DNA of 64,000 nt from DATJPY01 sp035506135 (GTDB lineage: Bacteria > Myxococcota_A > UBA9160 > PR03), in the NCBI GenBank assembly GCA_035506135.1, contig DATJPY010000079.1, positions 1 to 64,000 of the forward strand. The letters are read 5' to 3'. The notes below the pieces were generated by a model. It saw only the letters and a list, made by a program, of their open reading frames with translations, was not told the origin of the DNA and searched no databases. Below, piece after piece: positions 53,156 to 61,237 of this stretch (its first letter is position 1; the number at the start of each line of letters is the position of its first letter). The position numbers and the translations under genes were made by a program.

Positions 53156-54316
53156 GTGCGCGTGATCGGCCTCATGTCGGGGACGTCGGCGGACGGCATC
53201 GATGCGGCGCTCGTCGAGTGGCCGGACGATGCGGCGGCGCGCCCGCTGCGGCTCGCCGCCTACCGCGAGGAGCCGTTCGAGCCGTCCCTGCAGGACCGCA
53301 TCCACGCGCTCGCCGCCGGGCGCCTGCCCGCGGCGGACGTGCTGCGCGAGCTCGCCGCGCTCGACGTGCTGCTCGGCGAGCGCTTCGCGGCGGCCGCAGC
53401 GGCAGTCGCACGCGAGGCCGGGGTGTCCCTCGCGTCCGTCGACGCAATCGCCTCGCACGGCCAGACCGTGGCGCATCACCCGGAGCTCGGCGCGACGCTC
53501 CAGATCGGCGATCCGTCGCGGATCGCCGAGCGCACGGGCGTCACCACCGTTGCGGACTTCCGCCCGCGCGATCTGGCCGCAGGCGGCGAGGGCGCTCCGC
53601 TCGCCCCGTTCTTCCACTGGGCGGTGCTCGGCGAGCCGTCGGAGTCGCGCGTGGTGCTGAACCTCGGCGGGATCGCCAACCTCACCTGGCTGCCGCGCGG
53701 CGGCGATCCCGACGCGGTGATCGCCTTCGACGTGGGGCCCGCCAACGCGCTGATCGACGCCGTGATCCGCGCGCTGTCGGGCGGCCGCGAGCGCATCGAT
53801 CGCGACGGCGCGCGCGCCCGCCGCGGCACGCCCGACGCGGCGCTGCTCGAGCGTCTGCTCGACGACGAGTTCCTGCGCCGGCCGCCCCCGAAGTCGACCG
53901 GCCGCGAGCGCTACGGCATCGCCGAGGGCGAGGCGCTCGCGGACGAGTGGCGCCGCGGCGCGCGCTCCGAGGACGACCTGCTCGCGACGCTGGTCGCGTT
54001 CACCGCGGAGTCCGTGGCGCGCGCCTGCCGGCAGTTCCTCGGCGGCGTGCCCGATCGGCTGCTGGTGTCGGGCGGCGGGGCCGAGAATCCGGCAGTCCTG
54101 GCCGCGCTGGAGGCGGCGCTCCCGCGCGTAGCGGTCGAGCGCGTCGAGCAGGCCGGCGTCCCGGCCGCGGCGGTCGAGGCGATGGCCTTCTCGCTGATGG
54201 GTCGCAATGCGCTGCTCGGGATCCCCAACCACCTGCCGCGCTGCACCGGAGCGAGCCGCGCCGCCGTGCTCGGCGAGATCGTGCCGGGCCGCAGCGGGAT
54301 CAGAGCTCGATCGTGA
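53156..54316 (+). CDS. anmK: Anhydro-N-acetylmuramic acid kinase
   Basis: A 386-residue ASKHA-fold kinase that opens the 1,6-anhydro ring of anhydro-MurNAc and phosphorylates it to MurNAc-6-phosphate, recycling cell-wall sugar. MRVIGLMSGTSADGIDAAL is diagnostic, followed by ASHGQTVAHHP, GGIANLTWLP and FDVGPANALID, and SGGGAENPAV near the end. GTG 53156 gives the standard N-terminus; two other GTG codons at 53150 and 53129 are in frame. The 3' end overlaps the convergent metallo-hydrolase by 17 bases. It faces the MurU/AmgK-like genes of the alternative recycling route. Confidence 0.95.
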   Translation: MRVIGLMSGTSADGIDAALVEWPDDAAARPLRLAAYREEPFEPSLQDRIHALAAGRLPAADVLRELAALDVLLGERFAAAAAAVAREAGVSLASVDAIASHGQTVAHHPELGATLQIGDPSRIAERTGVTTVADFRPRDLAAGGEGAPLAPFFHWAVLGEPSESRVVLNLGGIANLTWLPRGGDPDAVIAFDVGPANALIDAVIRALSGGRERIDRDGARARRGTPDAALLERLLDDEFLRRPPPKSTGRERYGIAEGEALADEWRRGARSEDDLLATLVAFTAESVARACRQFLGGVPDRLLVSGGGAENPAVLAALEAALPRVAVERVEQAGVPAAAVEAMAFSLMGRNALLGIPNHLPRCTGASRAAVLGEIVPGRSGIRARS

Positions 54317-55037
54317 GCCCGTCGTCGGCCGTCTCGAGCTCGAGGCGGCCGCGCAGCGGCGCCATCTGCGTGCCGAGGTGCGTGAGCACGAGCCGCTCGC
54401 AGCCGAAGCCGGGGGCTCGTTCCAGCAAGGTGCGGTAGTCGAGGTGGTACTCGAAGGACGCCTCGAGGAAGGTGCACTCGCAGATGCACAGGTCGGCGCC
54501 GCGCACGAAATCGGGGAGCCCGTCGAACCAGCCGGTGTCGCCGCTGTAGGCGAGCCGGCGCCCGTCGACCGAGACGATCACGCCGTGCGGGCTCGAATCG
54601 GGCTGGTGGTAGGTCTGGAACGCCTCCATCCGCGCCAGGCCGAGATCGAGCGTGCGGCCGGGCGCGAGCTCGGCGAAGCGGATCTCGAAGTCGAAGGTGT
54701 GGCTCTCGAGCGGGAGGCCGACGGCGGCCGCGGCGGCGCGGACGCGCGCCTCGACCCCCGGCGGCCCGGCGATCGAGATCGGCTTCCGGCGGGCGTCCTC
54801 GTACTGCGCGCCGATCAGGAGCTGCGGAATGCCGGCGAAGTGGTCGGCGTGGAAGTGGGTGACTGCGATCGCGTCGACGGCGTCGCGGGGCAGCCCGAGC
54901 GCTGCGAGGCCGGTCGCCGTGGTCGGGCCGCAGTCGAGCAGGAGGCCGCCCGAGGGCGTGTCGAGCAGGATGGCGGCCTGCCGCCGGCCGCCGGCGCCGA
55001 AGGCATCGCTGGTGCCGATGAAGGTGGCGCGCGTCAC
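54300..55037 (-). CDS. Metallo-beta-lactamase-fold hydrolase
   Basis: A 245-residue protein with the zinc motif THFHADH (HxHxDH), a later Asp in AYSGDTGWFDGL and a final His in LVLTHLG, closer to RNase Z/YycJ/phosphodiesterase-like members than to beta-lactamases. No signal peptide, so it is cytoplasmic. The GTG 55037 start overlaps the MurU-like stop (GTGA). Being in the MurU-AmgK operon suggests a role in wall-sugar metabolism, but nothing in the sequence shows the substrate. Confidence 0.85.
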   Translation of the reverse strand: MTRATFIGTSDAFGAGGRRQAAILLDTPSGGLLLDCGPTTATGLAALGLPRDAVDAIAVTHFHADHFAGIPQLLIGAQYEDARRKPISIAGPPGVEARVRAAAAAVGLPLESHTFDFEIRFAELAPGRTLDLGLARMEAFQTYHQPDSSPHGVIVSVDGRRLAYSGDTGWFDGLPDFVRGADLCICECTFLEASFEYHLDYRTLLERAPGFGCERLVLTHLGTQMAPLRGRLELETADDGLTIEL

Positions 55038-55951
55038 GGCGCCTCCTCGATGCGGTGGAAGGCGCCTCCTGCGAAGACGCCGCCGCTCGCGTGCAATCCC
55101 GCCGGGACGCGCTCGCCGTCCCACACCACCGCGCGCTGCAGCCGAACCCCGGCCCCGAGCTGCGCCCCGGCTCCGATCACCAGATCCGGCTCGAGGCGCA
55201 CGCCGAGCCCGCGCGCGACGGCGTCGGCGTCGAGATAGCCCACCGCCGTCGGCGCCAGATTGGCCGACAGATACTCCGCCGGCGTCCCCACCGGCACCCA
55301 GGTACACGCTCTGGCGTCGAGCCGCTCGGCGCGCACGTCGTCGGCGCCGGCGCGGAGTCGCGGCGCGAGCCAGTCGTCCAGGTGCACGAAGACGTCGCGT
55401 TCCGGCAGCGTGTCGAAGGCGCGCGCGGCGATCAGGTTCACGCTGACGTACACCCCCTGGAGGCGCTCGCCGCCGAGATCGAAGCGGCGTGCGATGCGGC
55501 GCACGCGGCCTTCGGCGTCGACCCCGATCGTACCGAAGCGCTCGGCGCGCGCGTCCTCGCGCAGGATCAACGTCACCGCGTCGCGGCGGGCGCGGTGGCG
55601 CGCCGCGAGGGGGGCGAGCGCGAAGTCGAAGAGGGCATCGCCGGCCAGGACGAGGCTCGGATCGCTCTCCCGCAGGAAGCTCGCCGCGCGGCGGATGCCG
55701 CCGCCGGTGCCGAGCAGCGTCGGCTCCTCCGAGAAGTGCACGGCGAGTCCCGGCGGGACCCAGCGCTCGGCCGCGGCCCGCGTCGCATCGGGGAGGTGGT
55801 GGAGGTTCACGATCACCTCGCGGACCCCCTGGCGCGCCAGCCAGGCGAGCGGCCACGCGAGGAGCGGGATCCCGCGGACCGGGAGCACCGGCTTCGGCCG
55901 CAGCGCCGAGAGCGGTCGCATCCGCGTCCCGAGGCCCGCGGCGAGGATCAT
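55034..55951 (-). CDS. murU: MurNAc-1-phosphate uridylyltransferase-like nucleotidyltransferase
   Basis: A 305-residue sugar nucleotidyltransferase. MILAAGLGTRMRPLSALRPK is the nucleotide-binding hallmark, LLGTGGGIRRAASFL is the MurU/ManC-like substrate stretch, and LVLAGDALFDF supplies the metal Asp. About 60 C-terminal residues (VRLEPDLVIGAGAQLGAGVRLQ, quoted here only as a hexapeptide-like tail) add a short left-handed-helix segment not needed in MurU itself. The overlap with an AmgK-like kinase gene (ATGA) is the strongest reason for the MurU assignment; a general mannose-1-phosphate guanylyltransferase is the alternative. Confidence 0.8.
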   Translation of the reverse strand: MILAAGLGTRMRPLSALRPKPVLPVRGIPLLAWPLAWLARQGVREVIVNLHHLPDATRAAAERWVPPGLAVHFSEEPTLLGTGGGIRRAASFLRESDPSLVLAGDALFDFALAPLAARHRARRDAVTLILREDARAERFGTIGVDAEGRVRRIARRFDLGGERLQGVYVSVNLIAARAFDTLPERDVFVHLDDWLAPRLRAGADDVRAERLDARACTWVPVGTPAEYLSANLAPTAVGYLDADAVARGLGVRLEPDLVIGAGAQLGAGVRLQRAVVWDGERVPAGLHASGGVFAGGAFHRIEEAP

Positions 55952-57015
55952 CGCGCGCAGCGTTCGCCCTCCCGGTCGAGGCGGGGAGCGAGCTCCTCGA
56001 GCAGCGCGCCGAAGCGCCCGAGGCGCGCGTCCACGCCGGCGCAGCGCCGCGCGGCGTCGCGGACGTACGCGAACGTCGGGGCGGCGAACGCCAGGGCGTC
56101 GGGGCGTCCGCGCGCCGCCAGCTCGTGCCAGAGCGCGTGGTCCTTGCCCTTGCGCACGATGGTGAGCAGGTCGAATCGACGCCAGAACACGTCGCGATCC
56201 GGAGCGTCCGGCAGGCGCAGCCGCACCCGCTCGGCCTGCGCGCGCACCTCCGTCTCCGGCAGCACCACGTAGGAGCCACGCAGCAGGCACACCAGGTCGT
56301 ACTCCGGCGGCGCCAGCAAGGCACCCTGGAAGTCGACCATGGCGATGCGCTGGCCCGGCGGCCCGTCCCGCAGCATCAGGTTGGTGCTCTGGAAGTCGCG
56401 GTGGGCCAGGCGCTCCGGCGCGCCCGCGAGCGCGTCCGACACCGCGGCGAATGCATCGCGGACGACGGCGACCTCGGCGGCGCTCGGCGCGCGGCCGAGG
56501 CCCGCCGGCAGGCTCGCGGCGGCGAAGCGGCGCGCCTTGCCCTCGATCAGCGCGGCGTCGTAGCGGCGCTGGAACGAGGGCACCCGGCCGCTCGGGTCGG
56601 TGAGCGCCTGGAGCCGCGGCACCAGGTCACACGCCTCTGCGTAGAGCGCGCGGCGCCGATCCGGCGCGGCACTGCGCAGCTCCTCGAGCAGCTCGCGCGA
56701 GCCCAGGTCCTCGAGCAGGTCGATGTCGGCGCCGCCGGCGAGCCGGCGCGGTACCGGCAGCCCGTGGGCCTCGAGGAACGCGCGGATCGGCTCGAGCGGC
56801 GGCTCGGGCGCCACGCCGGGCGGCGGATCGCCGCGGTCGACGCGCGCGACGAGCGAGCCCGGTCCGGGACCCCGCAGCCGCAGGCGATAGGTGCGGCGGT
56901 GGCCGGCGACGCCGCGCAGCGGCTCGAACCGCTCGACGGCGAGACCGAGCTTCGCGCGGACCAGCTCGGCGAGCTCGTCCTCGAGCGCCGGATCGCGCGC
57001 CGCGGGCGCGGTCAA
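55948..57015 (-). CDS. amgK: AmgK-like N-acetylmuramate/GlcNAc anomeric kinase
   Basis: A 355-residue aminoglycoside-phosphotransferase-fold kinase. LAHRDFQSTNLML near residue 203 is the catalytic loop (HxDxxxxN type) and AMVDFQGALLAPPEYDL the metal-binding DFQ block, as in AmgK. AmgK phosphorylates MurNAc at C1 to feed MurU, bypassing de novo UDP-MurNAc synthesis and giving fosfomycin tolerance in pseudomonads. TTG 57015 overlaps the SpmA-SpmB stop as TTGA and yields a normal N-terminus. The pair with a MurU-like gene makes this function likely, though the substrate is inferred. Confidence 0.82.
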   Translation of the reverse strand: MTAPAARDPALEDELAELVRAKLGLAVERFEPLRGVAGHRRTYRLRLRGPGPGSLVARVDRGDPPPGVAPEPPLEPIRAFLEAHGLPVPRRLAGGADIDLLEDLGSRELLEELRSAAPDRRRALYAEACDLVPRLQALTDPSGRVPSFQRRYDAALIEGKARRFAAASLPAGLGRAPSAAEVAVVRDAFAAVSDALAGAPERLAHRDFQSTNLMLRDGPPGQRIAMVDFQGALLAPPEYDLVCLLRGSYVVLPETEVRAQAERVRLRLPDAPDRDVFWRRFDLLTIVRKGKDHALWHELAARGRPDALAFAAPTFAYVRDAARRCAGVDARLGRFGALLEELAPRLDREGERCAR

Positions 57016-58400
57016 GCCGTGCTCCCGAAGAGCCAGTGACACGCAGCTGTGGCGGTCACGAAGCCCGCCACGTCGCCTCCCAGGCACGCCGGCAGCGCGT
57101 AGCGCCCGTCGCGCACGCGCGCGGCGCCGAGGTAGAGGGTGAGCACGTAGAAGGTGGTCTCGGTCGAGCCCTGGAAGCTCCCGACGAGGATGCCGACGAA
57201 GGAGTCGGGCCCGTGCGCCTTCATGATGTCGACCATGAGGCCATAGGCGCCCGAGGCGGAGAGCGGCCGCAAGAGCGCCATTGGCAGCGCCTCGGCGGGC
57301 AGGCCGAGGCGCCCCGTGATCGGGTCGATCAGGCGCACCAGCGCATCGAGCGCTCCCGACGCGCGCAGCATCGCGAGCGCGACCAGGATCATCACGAGAT
57401 AGGGGAGGATGCGGACGGCGACCTCGAGCCCCTCCCGCGCCCCCTCGACGGCGGCTTCGTAGACCGGCACCCGCCCGGCCACGCCGATCAGCAGCAGGCC
57501 CACGATGAAGAGCGGCAGGAACCAGCTCGCGGCGATCCCCTTCGCCAGCTCCCACGCCGGCTGGCCGGCGGGCGCGCGCGCGATCTGGAGGGCGAGGGCG
57601 ACTGCGAGCAGGACGAGGGTCGCGAAGATGAGGAGGCGTGAGGCTGGCTTCGGGGGCTCGGAAATCGGCCTCCGGCCGATGGGGTTGCTGAGCTGCTGCG
57701 CGTCCTGATTGACTTCGCTCGGCTTCGCCTCGCTGCGCGCGGCGCCTTCGGCGCCGCTTGCGGGATGCTGCGGGCGGTCGAATTGCCCCAGAGGCGGCGG
57801 GGCGGGTGCGTTGGGGCGGGCGAAGTACGGGAGTCTGCGGAGCGCGAAGCACAGAAGGATGGCGGTGGTGGTGGAGGCGGTGGTGGCGAGCAGAGTCGGG
57901 AGCCAGGTCGCGTCGGGGCTCTTCGAGCCCAGGCTGGCGCGTACCGCGATGACACCGAGCGGGAACAGCGAGATGCTGGTGGCGTTGATCGCGAGGAAGA
58001 GCGCCATCGCATCGCTCGCGACGCCCGGCGTGCGGTTCAACCCCTCGAGCTCGACCATCGCCTTGAGCCCGAACGGCGTCGCCGCGTTGCCGAGCCCGAG
58101 CGCGTTGGAGGCGAGGTTCATGATCATGGCGCCCATCGCAGGGTGATCCGTCGGCACCTCGGGAAAGAGGCGCCGGAGGATCGGGGCGAGCGCGCGCGAG
58201 GCCGCGTCCAGGAGGCCGCCCTGCTGCGCGACGCGCATCAAGCCCAGGAAGAAGGCCATCGCGCCGACGAGACGGATCACCAGGTCGACGGCCTGGCTCG
58301 CGCCGTCGAACACCGCTGCCTTCACGGCGTCGAGGGTTCCGGTGAAGGCGGCGCAGAGCACGGACACCAGCACCAGGCCGAGCCAGATTCCGTTGAGCAA
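57012..58400 (-). CDS. SpmA-SpmB fusion (nucleoside-recognition/gate-domain membrane protein)
   Basis: A 462-residue membrane protein. Residues 1-190 match SpmA (LNGIWLGLVLVSVL at the start, MIMNLASNALGLGNAATPFG) and about 245-462 match SpmB (LPYLVMILVALAMLRASGAL, GSFQGSTETTFYVLTLY). In Bacillus these two proteins are needed for spore-core dehydration; in Gram-negative bacteria the fused form is widespread and its role is unclear. A linker of about 40 residues (200-240) is coded by dispersed repeat copy D. TTG 58400 yields MLNGIW, the standard SpmA start, with a GGGGGG ribosome site. Coupled to the AmgK-like gene. Confidence 0.9.
   Translation of the reverse strand: MLNGIWLGLVLVSVLCAAFTGTLDAVKAAVFDGASQAVDLVIRLVGAMAFFLGLMRVAQQGGLLDAASRALAPILRRLFPEVPTDHPAMGAMIMNLASNALGLGNAATPFGLKAMVELEGLNRTPGVASDAMALFLAINATSISLFPLGVIAVRASLGSKSPDATWLPTLLATTASTTTAILLCFALRRLPYFARPNAPAPPPLGQFDRPQHPASGAEGAARSEAKPSEVNQDAQQLSNPIGRRPISEPPKPASRLLIFATLVLLAVALALQIARAPAGQPAWELAKGIAASWFLPLFIVGLLLIGVAGRVPVYEAAVEGAREGLEVAVRILPYLVMILVALAMLRASGALDALVRLIDPITGRLGLPAEALPMALLRPLSASGAYGLMVDIMKAHGPDSFVGILVGSFQGSTETTFYVLTLYLGAARVRDGRYALPACLGGDVAGFVTATAACHWLFGSTA
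57664..57680. repeat. Small palindrome ATCGGCC-TCC-GGCCGAT next to repeat copy D
   Basis: A 7-bp perfect stem with a 3-base loop abutting copy D inside the SpmA-SpmB gene. The same arm sequence forms the terminator-like hairpin at 40747-40767 (loop GAA). Within the coding frame it gives the residues IGRRPIS. Confidence 0.75.
57681..57802. repeat. Dispersed palindromic repeat, copy D (inside the SpmA-SpmB gene)
   Basis: The most complete copy: GGGGTTGCTGAGCTGCTGCG, CGTCCTGATTG, core ACTTCGCTCGGCTTCGCCTC at 57712, perfect 8-bp hairpin 57739-57746/57750-57757 with loop TTC, GCTTGCGGGATGC, then TCGAATTGCCCCAGAGGC and a G-rich end. Antisense to and in frame with the host gene, which reads ARSEAKPSEVN here, the same peptide as in the MglA-like protein. 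Confidence 0.88.
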
Positions 58401-58481
58401 CGGACCCCCCAAAGGTCGGCTCGTTTGCCGGCGGCGAGCCTCCCGGATACGTTCGGGGCCGTCAAGGGTTGCGGGGGGTTC

Positions 58482-60035
58482 GTGCAGCGCGCCAGCCGAG
58501 TCGCGGCGCTCGTCGCCGCGTTCGCGATCGCGTCGATCGCGCAGACGCCGCACGCGGCCGAGCGCGCGGAGGCGAGCGCGCGCCCCGCGTCGGCGCTGGC
58601 CGGGCATCTCGATGCGGCGCTCTCGCAGCGCGCGCTCCGCGGCGCATCGATTGCTGCGCTGGTGGTGTCGCGCAGCGACGGGCGCGTGCTCTACGACCGC
58701 GGCGGCGATCAGGCGCTGGTGCCCGCGTCGAACGAGAAGATCCTGACGGCCGTGGCGGCGCTCGCGACCTTCGGCCCCGCGCACAAGTTCACCACCCGGG
58801 TGACCGCGGACGCGCGGCCCGATGCGGCGGGCTCGGTCGGCGCGCTCTTCGTGCGCGGCGGCGGCGATCCCGCGCTCACCTCCGAGGACTGGTGGCGCCT
58901 GGCCGCCGAGCTCCGTGCCGCCGGGCTGCGTCGGGTGCGCGGCGATCTCGTGGTCGACGACTCCTTCTTCGACGCCGAACGGTGGCACCCGGAGTGGGGT
59001 GCGGTGACCGAGCGCGCCTACTTCGGTCCCGTCTCGGCGCTCTCGGCGAACTACGGCGCCTTCACCGTCGAGGTGCGGCCGGGCGCCGCGCCGGGTGCGC
59101 CCGCGCGCGTCGCGATCGATCCACCGATCGGCTTCTTCCTGCTCGCGAACCGCGCCACCACCGGTCCGCCGCGCCATCGCGCGCGCCTCGCCGTCGAGCG
59201 CGAGGCCACGCCGCAGGGCGAGTCGATCGTGGTGTCGGGGACCGCGCCGGCGGGCTCCGAGCCGAGCCGCGTCTACCGCAGCGTCGGCGACGCGACCCTC
59301 TACGCCGGCGCGGTGCTCGCCTGGCAGCTCGCGGCGCAGGGGATCGAGGTGGGAGGGCACGTGCGGCGCGGCGCCGCGCCCGACGCGGGCTACGACCTCG
59401 TGGACTTCGAGGGCCGTCCGCTCGCGGAGATCGTCCGGCTCTTCCTGAAGCACAGCAACAACACGATCGCCGAGGGCCTGGTCAAAGCGATCGGCGCCGA
59501 GGAGTACGGCCCGCCTGGGTCGTGGAGCCACGGCGTCGAGGCGCTCGTCGCGCACCTCCGCGCGCTCGGTCTCCCCCTCGCGGGAGCCCACATCGTCGAC
59601 GGATCGGGCCTGGCGCGCAGCAACCGCGTGACGCCGCGGCTGCTGGTCGCCGCGCTGCTCGCGGCGGACCGATCGTTCGCGTTCGGCCCGGAGTTCGAGA
59701 GCGCCCTCCCGATCGCCGCGACCGACGGCACGCTCAGCCACCGCGCGCTCGCAGCCGCCGGCGCCGTGCGCGCCAAGACCGGAAGCCTCGACGGCGTGCA
59801 CTCGCTCTCCGGCTATGCGGCGCTCCCAGACGGCGGCGAGGCGGTGTTCTCCGTCCTGGTGAACGGGACGCCGGCGGGCGATCGCGCTGCCGTCCACGCG
59901 CTCGACGGCTTCGCCGCCGCGCTGGTGCAGGGAGGAGGCCGGCGCGAGGCGCAGGGCGCGGCACCCGGTGCCGCGAGCGCGGCCGCCGCGTCGGATCAGG
60001 AGCCGGCGGGCGGCGACGCCGAGCGCTCCCAGTAG
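58482..60035 (+). CDS. dacB: D-alanyl-D-alanine carboxypeptidase/endopeptidase (PBP4, DacB type)
   Basis: A 517-residue exported peptidase of family S13 that trims peptidoglycan stem peptides and cross-links. GTG 58482, after a GGGGGG run, gives a signal peptide (RVAALVAAFAIASIAQ). The three active-site motifs are present: SxxK in PASNEKILT (near residue 83), SxN in KHSNNTIAEG (near 325) and KTG in RAKTGSLDG (near 432), with the large insert between the first two that is typical of PBP4. The last 45 residues are Ala/Gly-rich and overlap the convergent transglycosylase gene by 40 bases. Confidence 0.93.
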   Translation: MQRASRVAALVAAFAIASIAQTPHAAERAEASARPASALAGHLDAALSQRALRGASIAALVVSRSDGRVLYDRGGDQALVPASNEKILTAVAALATFGPAHKFTTRVTADARPDAAGSVGALFVRGGGDPALTSEDWWRLAAELRAAGLRRVRGDLVVDDSFFDAERWHPEWGAVTERAYFGPVSALSANYGAFTVEVRPGAAPGAPARVAIDPPIGFFLLANRATTGPPRHRARLAVEREATPQGESIVVSGTAPAGSEPSRVYRSVGDATLYAGAVLAWQLAAQGIEVGGHVRRGAAPDAGYDLVDFEGRPLAEIVRLFLKHSNNTIAEGLVKAIGAEEYGPPGSWSHGVEALVAHLRALGLPLAGAHIVDGSGLARSNRVTPRLLVAALLAADRSFAFGPEFESALPIAATDGTLSHRALAAAGAVRAKTGSLDGVHSLSGYAALPDGGEAVFSVLVNGTPAGDRAAVHALDGFAAALVQGGGRREAQGAAPGAASAAAASDQEPAGGDAERSQ

Positions 60036-60625
60036 GCTCCGAGCACGCGCTCGCTGTAGTGCGCGGGGAAGGATGCGCCGCCGCGCAGCAGCGCCTCGAT
60101 CTGCCCGGGCCCTTCGTTGTAGGCGGCGAGCGCGACGGGCAGGCTGGCATACCGGTCGAGCAGCTCGCGGAGATACGCAGCGCCGAGGCGGACGTTGGCG
60201 CGCGGATCGAAGAGCGTGCGGGGGCCGCGCCACGGGACGCCGACGCGGCGCGCCACCTCGATGCCCGTGCTCGGCAGGATCTGCATCAGCCCGAGGGCGC
60301 CCTTCTGCGACACCGCGTACGGATCGAATCCGCTCTCCACCTCCATCACGGCCAGCAGCAGGGTCGGCGGCAACGCGTGGGCGCGGCTGGCGTCGACGAC
60401 GGCGCGCGCCACGGCGGCGACGTCCTCGCCGCCGAGGTCGCGGGCGTAGGGAGCCAGCCGCGCGCGCACCGCCTCGAACTCCGGATCGAGGGCGGCGCGG
60501 TCCGCGATCGGCTCCGAGCCAGGCGCGGCCGGCTCCTGCGGGAGCGTTCGGGCACAGGGCGCGCCGAAGAGCAGCAGCGCGGCGAGCCAGAGCCAGGTGA
60601 CCCGGCGCGAGCGAGCGTTCGACAT
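59996..60625 (-). CDS. Lytic transglycosylase (SLT/Slt70-like domain)
   Basis: A 209-residue exported muramidase-like enzyme releasing anhydro-MurNAc products, which AnmK can recycle. The N-terminus is a signal peptide (VTWLWLAALLLFGAPCA; the Cys could be a lipobox). The catalytic Glu lies in MEVESGFDPYAVS near residue 95, followed by GALGLMQILPSTG and ALAAYNEGPG, the three SLT landmarks. ATG 60625 is well placed. Convergent with dacB; both act on the sacculus. Confidence 0.92.
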   Translation of the reverse strand: MSNARSRRVTWLWLAALLLFGAPCARTLPQEPAAPGSEPIADRAALDPEFEAVRARLAPYARDLGGEDVAAVARAVVDASRAHALPPTLLLAVMEVESGFDPYAVSQKGALGLMQILPSTGIEVARRVGVPWRGPRTLFDPRANVRLGAAYLRELLDRYASLPVALAAYNEGPGQIEALLRGGASFPAHYSERVLGAYWERSASPPAGS

Positions 60626-60634
60626 GGCGACCGC

Positions 60635-60763
60635 TCAGCGCAGCCCGAGCGGCCCGGAGACGAGCCGCATCCACGGCGAGAACGAGGACAACATGAGCAT
60701 CGAGCCCCCCGGGCCACTCGCCCATGGCTTGCGGCCCACGCCGCCCGAGGGAGCAAGATCCAT
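60635..60763 (-). CDS. Possible small protein (42 residues)
   Basis: ATG 60763 with GGAGG one base upstream opens a frame MDLAPSGGVGRKPWASGPGG that ends at TGA 60637-60635, nine bases before the transglycosylase start on the same strand. Third positions are mostly G or C, like real genes here. Against it: very short, ribosome site too close, no family recognised. It could instead be leader sequence. Confidence 0.25.
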   Translation of the reverse strand: MDLAPSGGVGRKPWASGPGGSMLMLSSFSPWMRLVSGPLGLR

Positions 60764-60948
60764 GCCTCCGAGGCTCGATGAGGTGAACTTTACCGAGTGA
60801 TTCCAGCCTGTTGTGCCGGATGTTGCGGGCCCGGGGAGGGCGCGCGTCCTTGCGCAGTGGCGCACACGGAGGCGCAGCTCGGTAGAGGCGCGTGCCCAGT
60901 TTGGGGAGCTACCGGAGGAGTCTTCGGAGGAGCGGGGGCGGTTCGGCG

Positions 60949-60980
60949 GATCCCGGCCGCGGGGCGCCGCGGCCGGGATC
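60949..60980 (-). terminator. Perfect 14-bp hairpin downstream of the XRE gene
   Basis: GATCCCGGCCGCGG (60949-60962) pairs perfectly with CCGCGGCCGGGATC (60967-60980), loop GGCG, starting 14 bases past the XRE stop on the minus strand. No T-run follows, but the stem is strong enough to end transcription from the XRE gene and protect it from the other direction. Confidence 0.7.
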
Positions 60981-60994
60981 GCGAAGCGGCGGCG

Positions 60995-61237
60995 CTAGCG
61001 GGCGCGGCGCATGCGCCCCCGGCCGAGCAGCAGCCAGTCGAGCGACACGCCTTCCTTCACCGCGAGCGTGATCAGGAAGTCCGCGTGGGGCGTGGTCCCG
61101 TTCTCGTAGCGGTTCACGTTCTGCTGGAACACGCCGAGCTCGCGCGCGAACTGGCGTTGCGAGCGCGTGCCCCGGACCTCCGCCAGGCGCTCCGGAAGCT
61201 TCTTCTTCACCCGATCGATCGTTGCCGCGGCGGCCAT
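60995..61237 (-). CDS. XRE-family helix-turn-helix regulator
   Basis: An 80-residue DNA-binding protein. RLAEVRGTRSQRQFARELGV and FQQNVNRYENGTTPHADFLI are a textbook XRE HTH (recognition helix around QNVNRYENG), followed by VKEGVSLDWLLLGRG, the C-terminal motif of many phage-type repressors. ATG 61237 has GGGAGAAG upstream. It stands alone, between a hairpin and a stretch of direct repeats that may be its own operator. No prophage genes accompany it. Confidence 0.88.
   Translation of the reverse strand: MAAAATIDRVKKKLPERLAEVRGTRSQRQFARELGVFQQNVNRYENGTTPHADFLITLAVKEGVSLDWLLLGRGRMRRAR

Larger units (their letters stand above)
60626..60994. other. 369-bp region between the transglycosylase and XRE genes
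   Basis: It contains one possible 42-codon gene on the minus strand (listed separately) and the hairpin at 60949-60980. The rest shows lower codon bias than flanking genes and no recognisable gene; a 35-codon plus-strand frame in the same place is judged less likely. Confidence 0.5.

Noticed and set aside
60691..60800. 35-codon plus-strand frame opposite the candidate small gene
   Set aside because: It has weaker third-position bias, no good ribosome site and no downstream partner on that strand.
60995..61237. XRE gene as an antitoxin of a toxin-antitoxin pair
   Set aside because: No small toxin gene overlaps or adjoins it; a hairpin closes its 3' side and rsmD diverges on the other.
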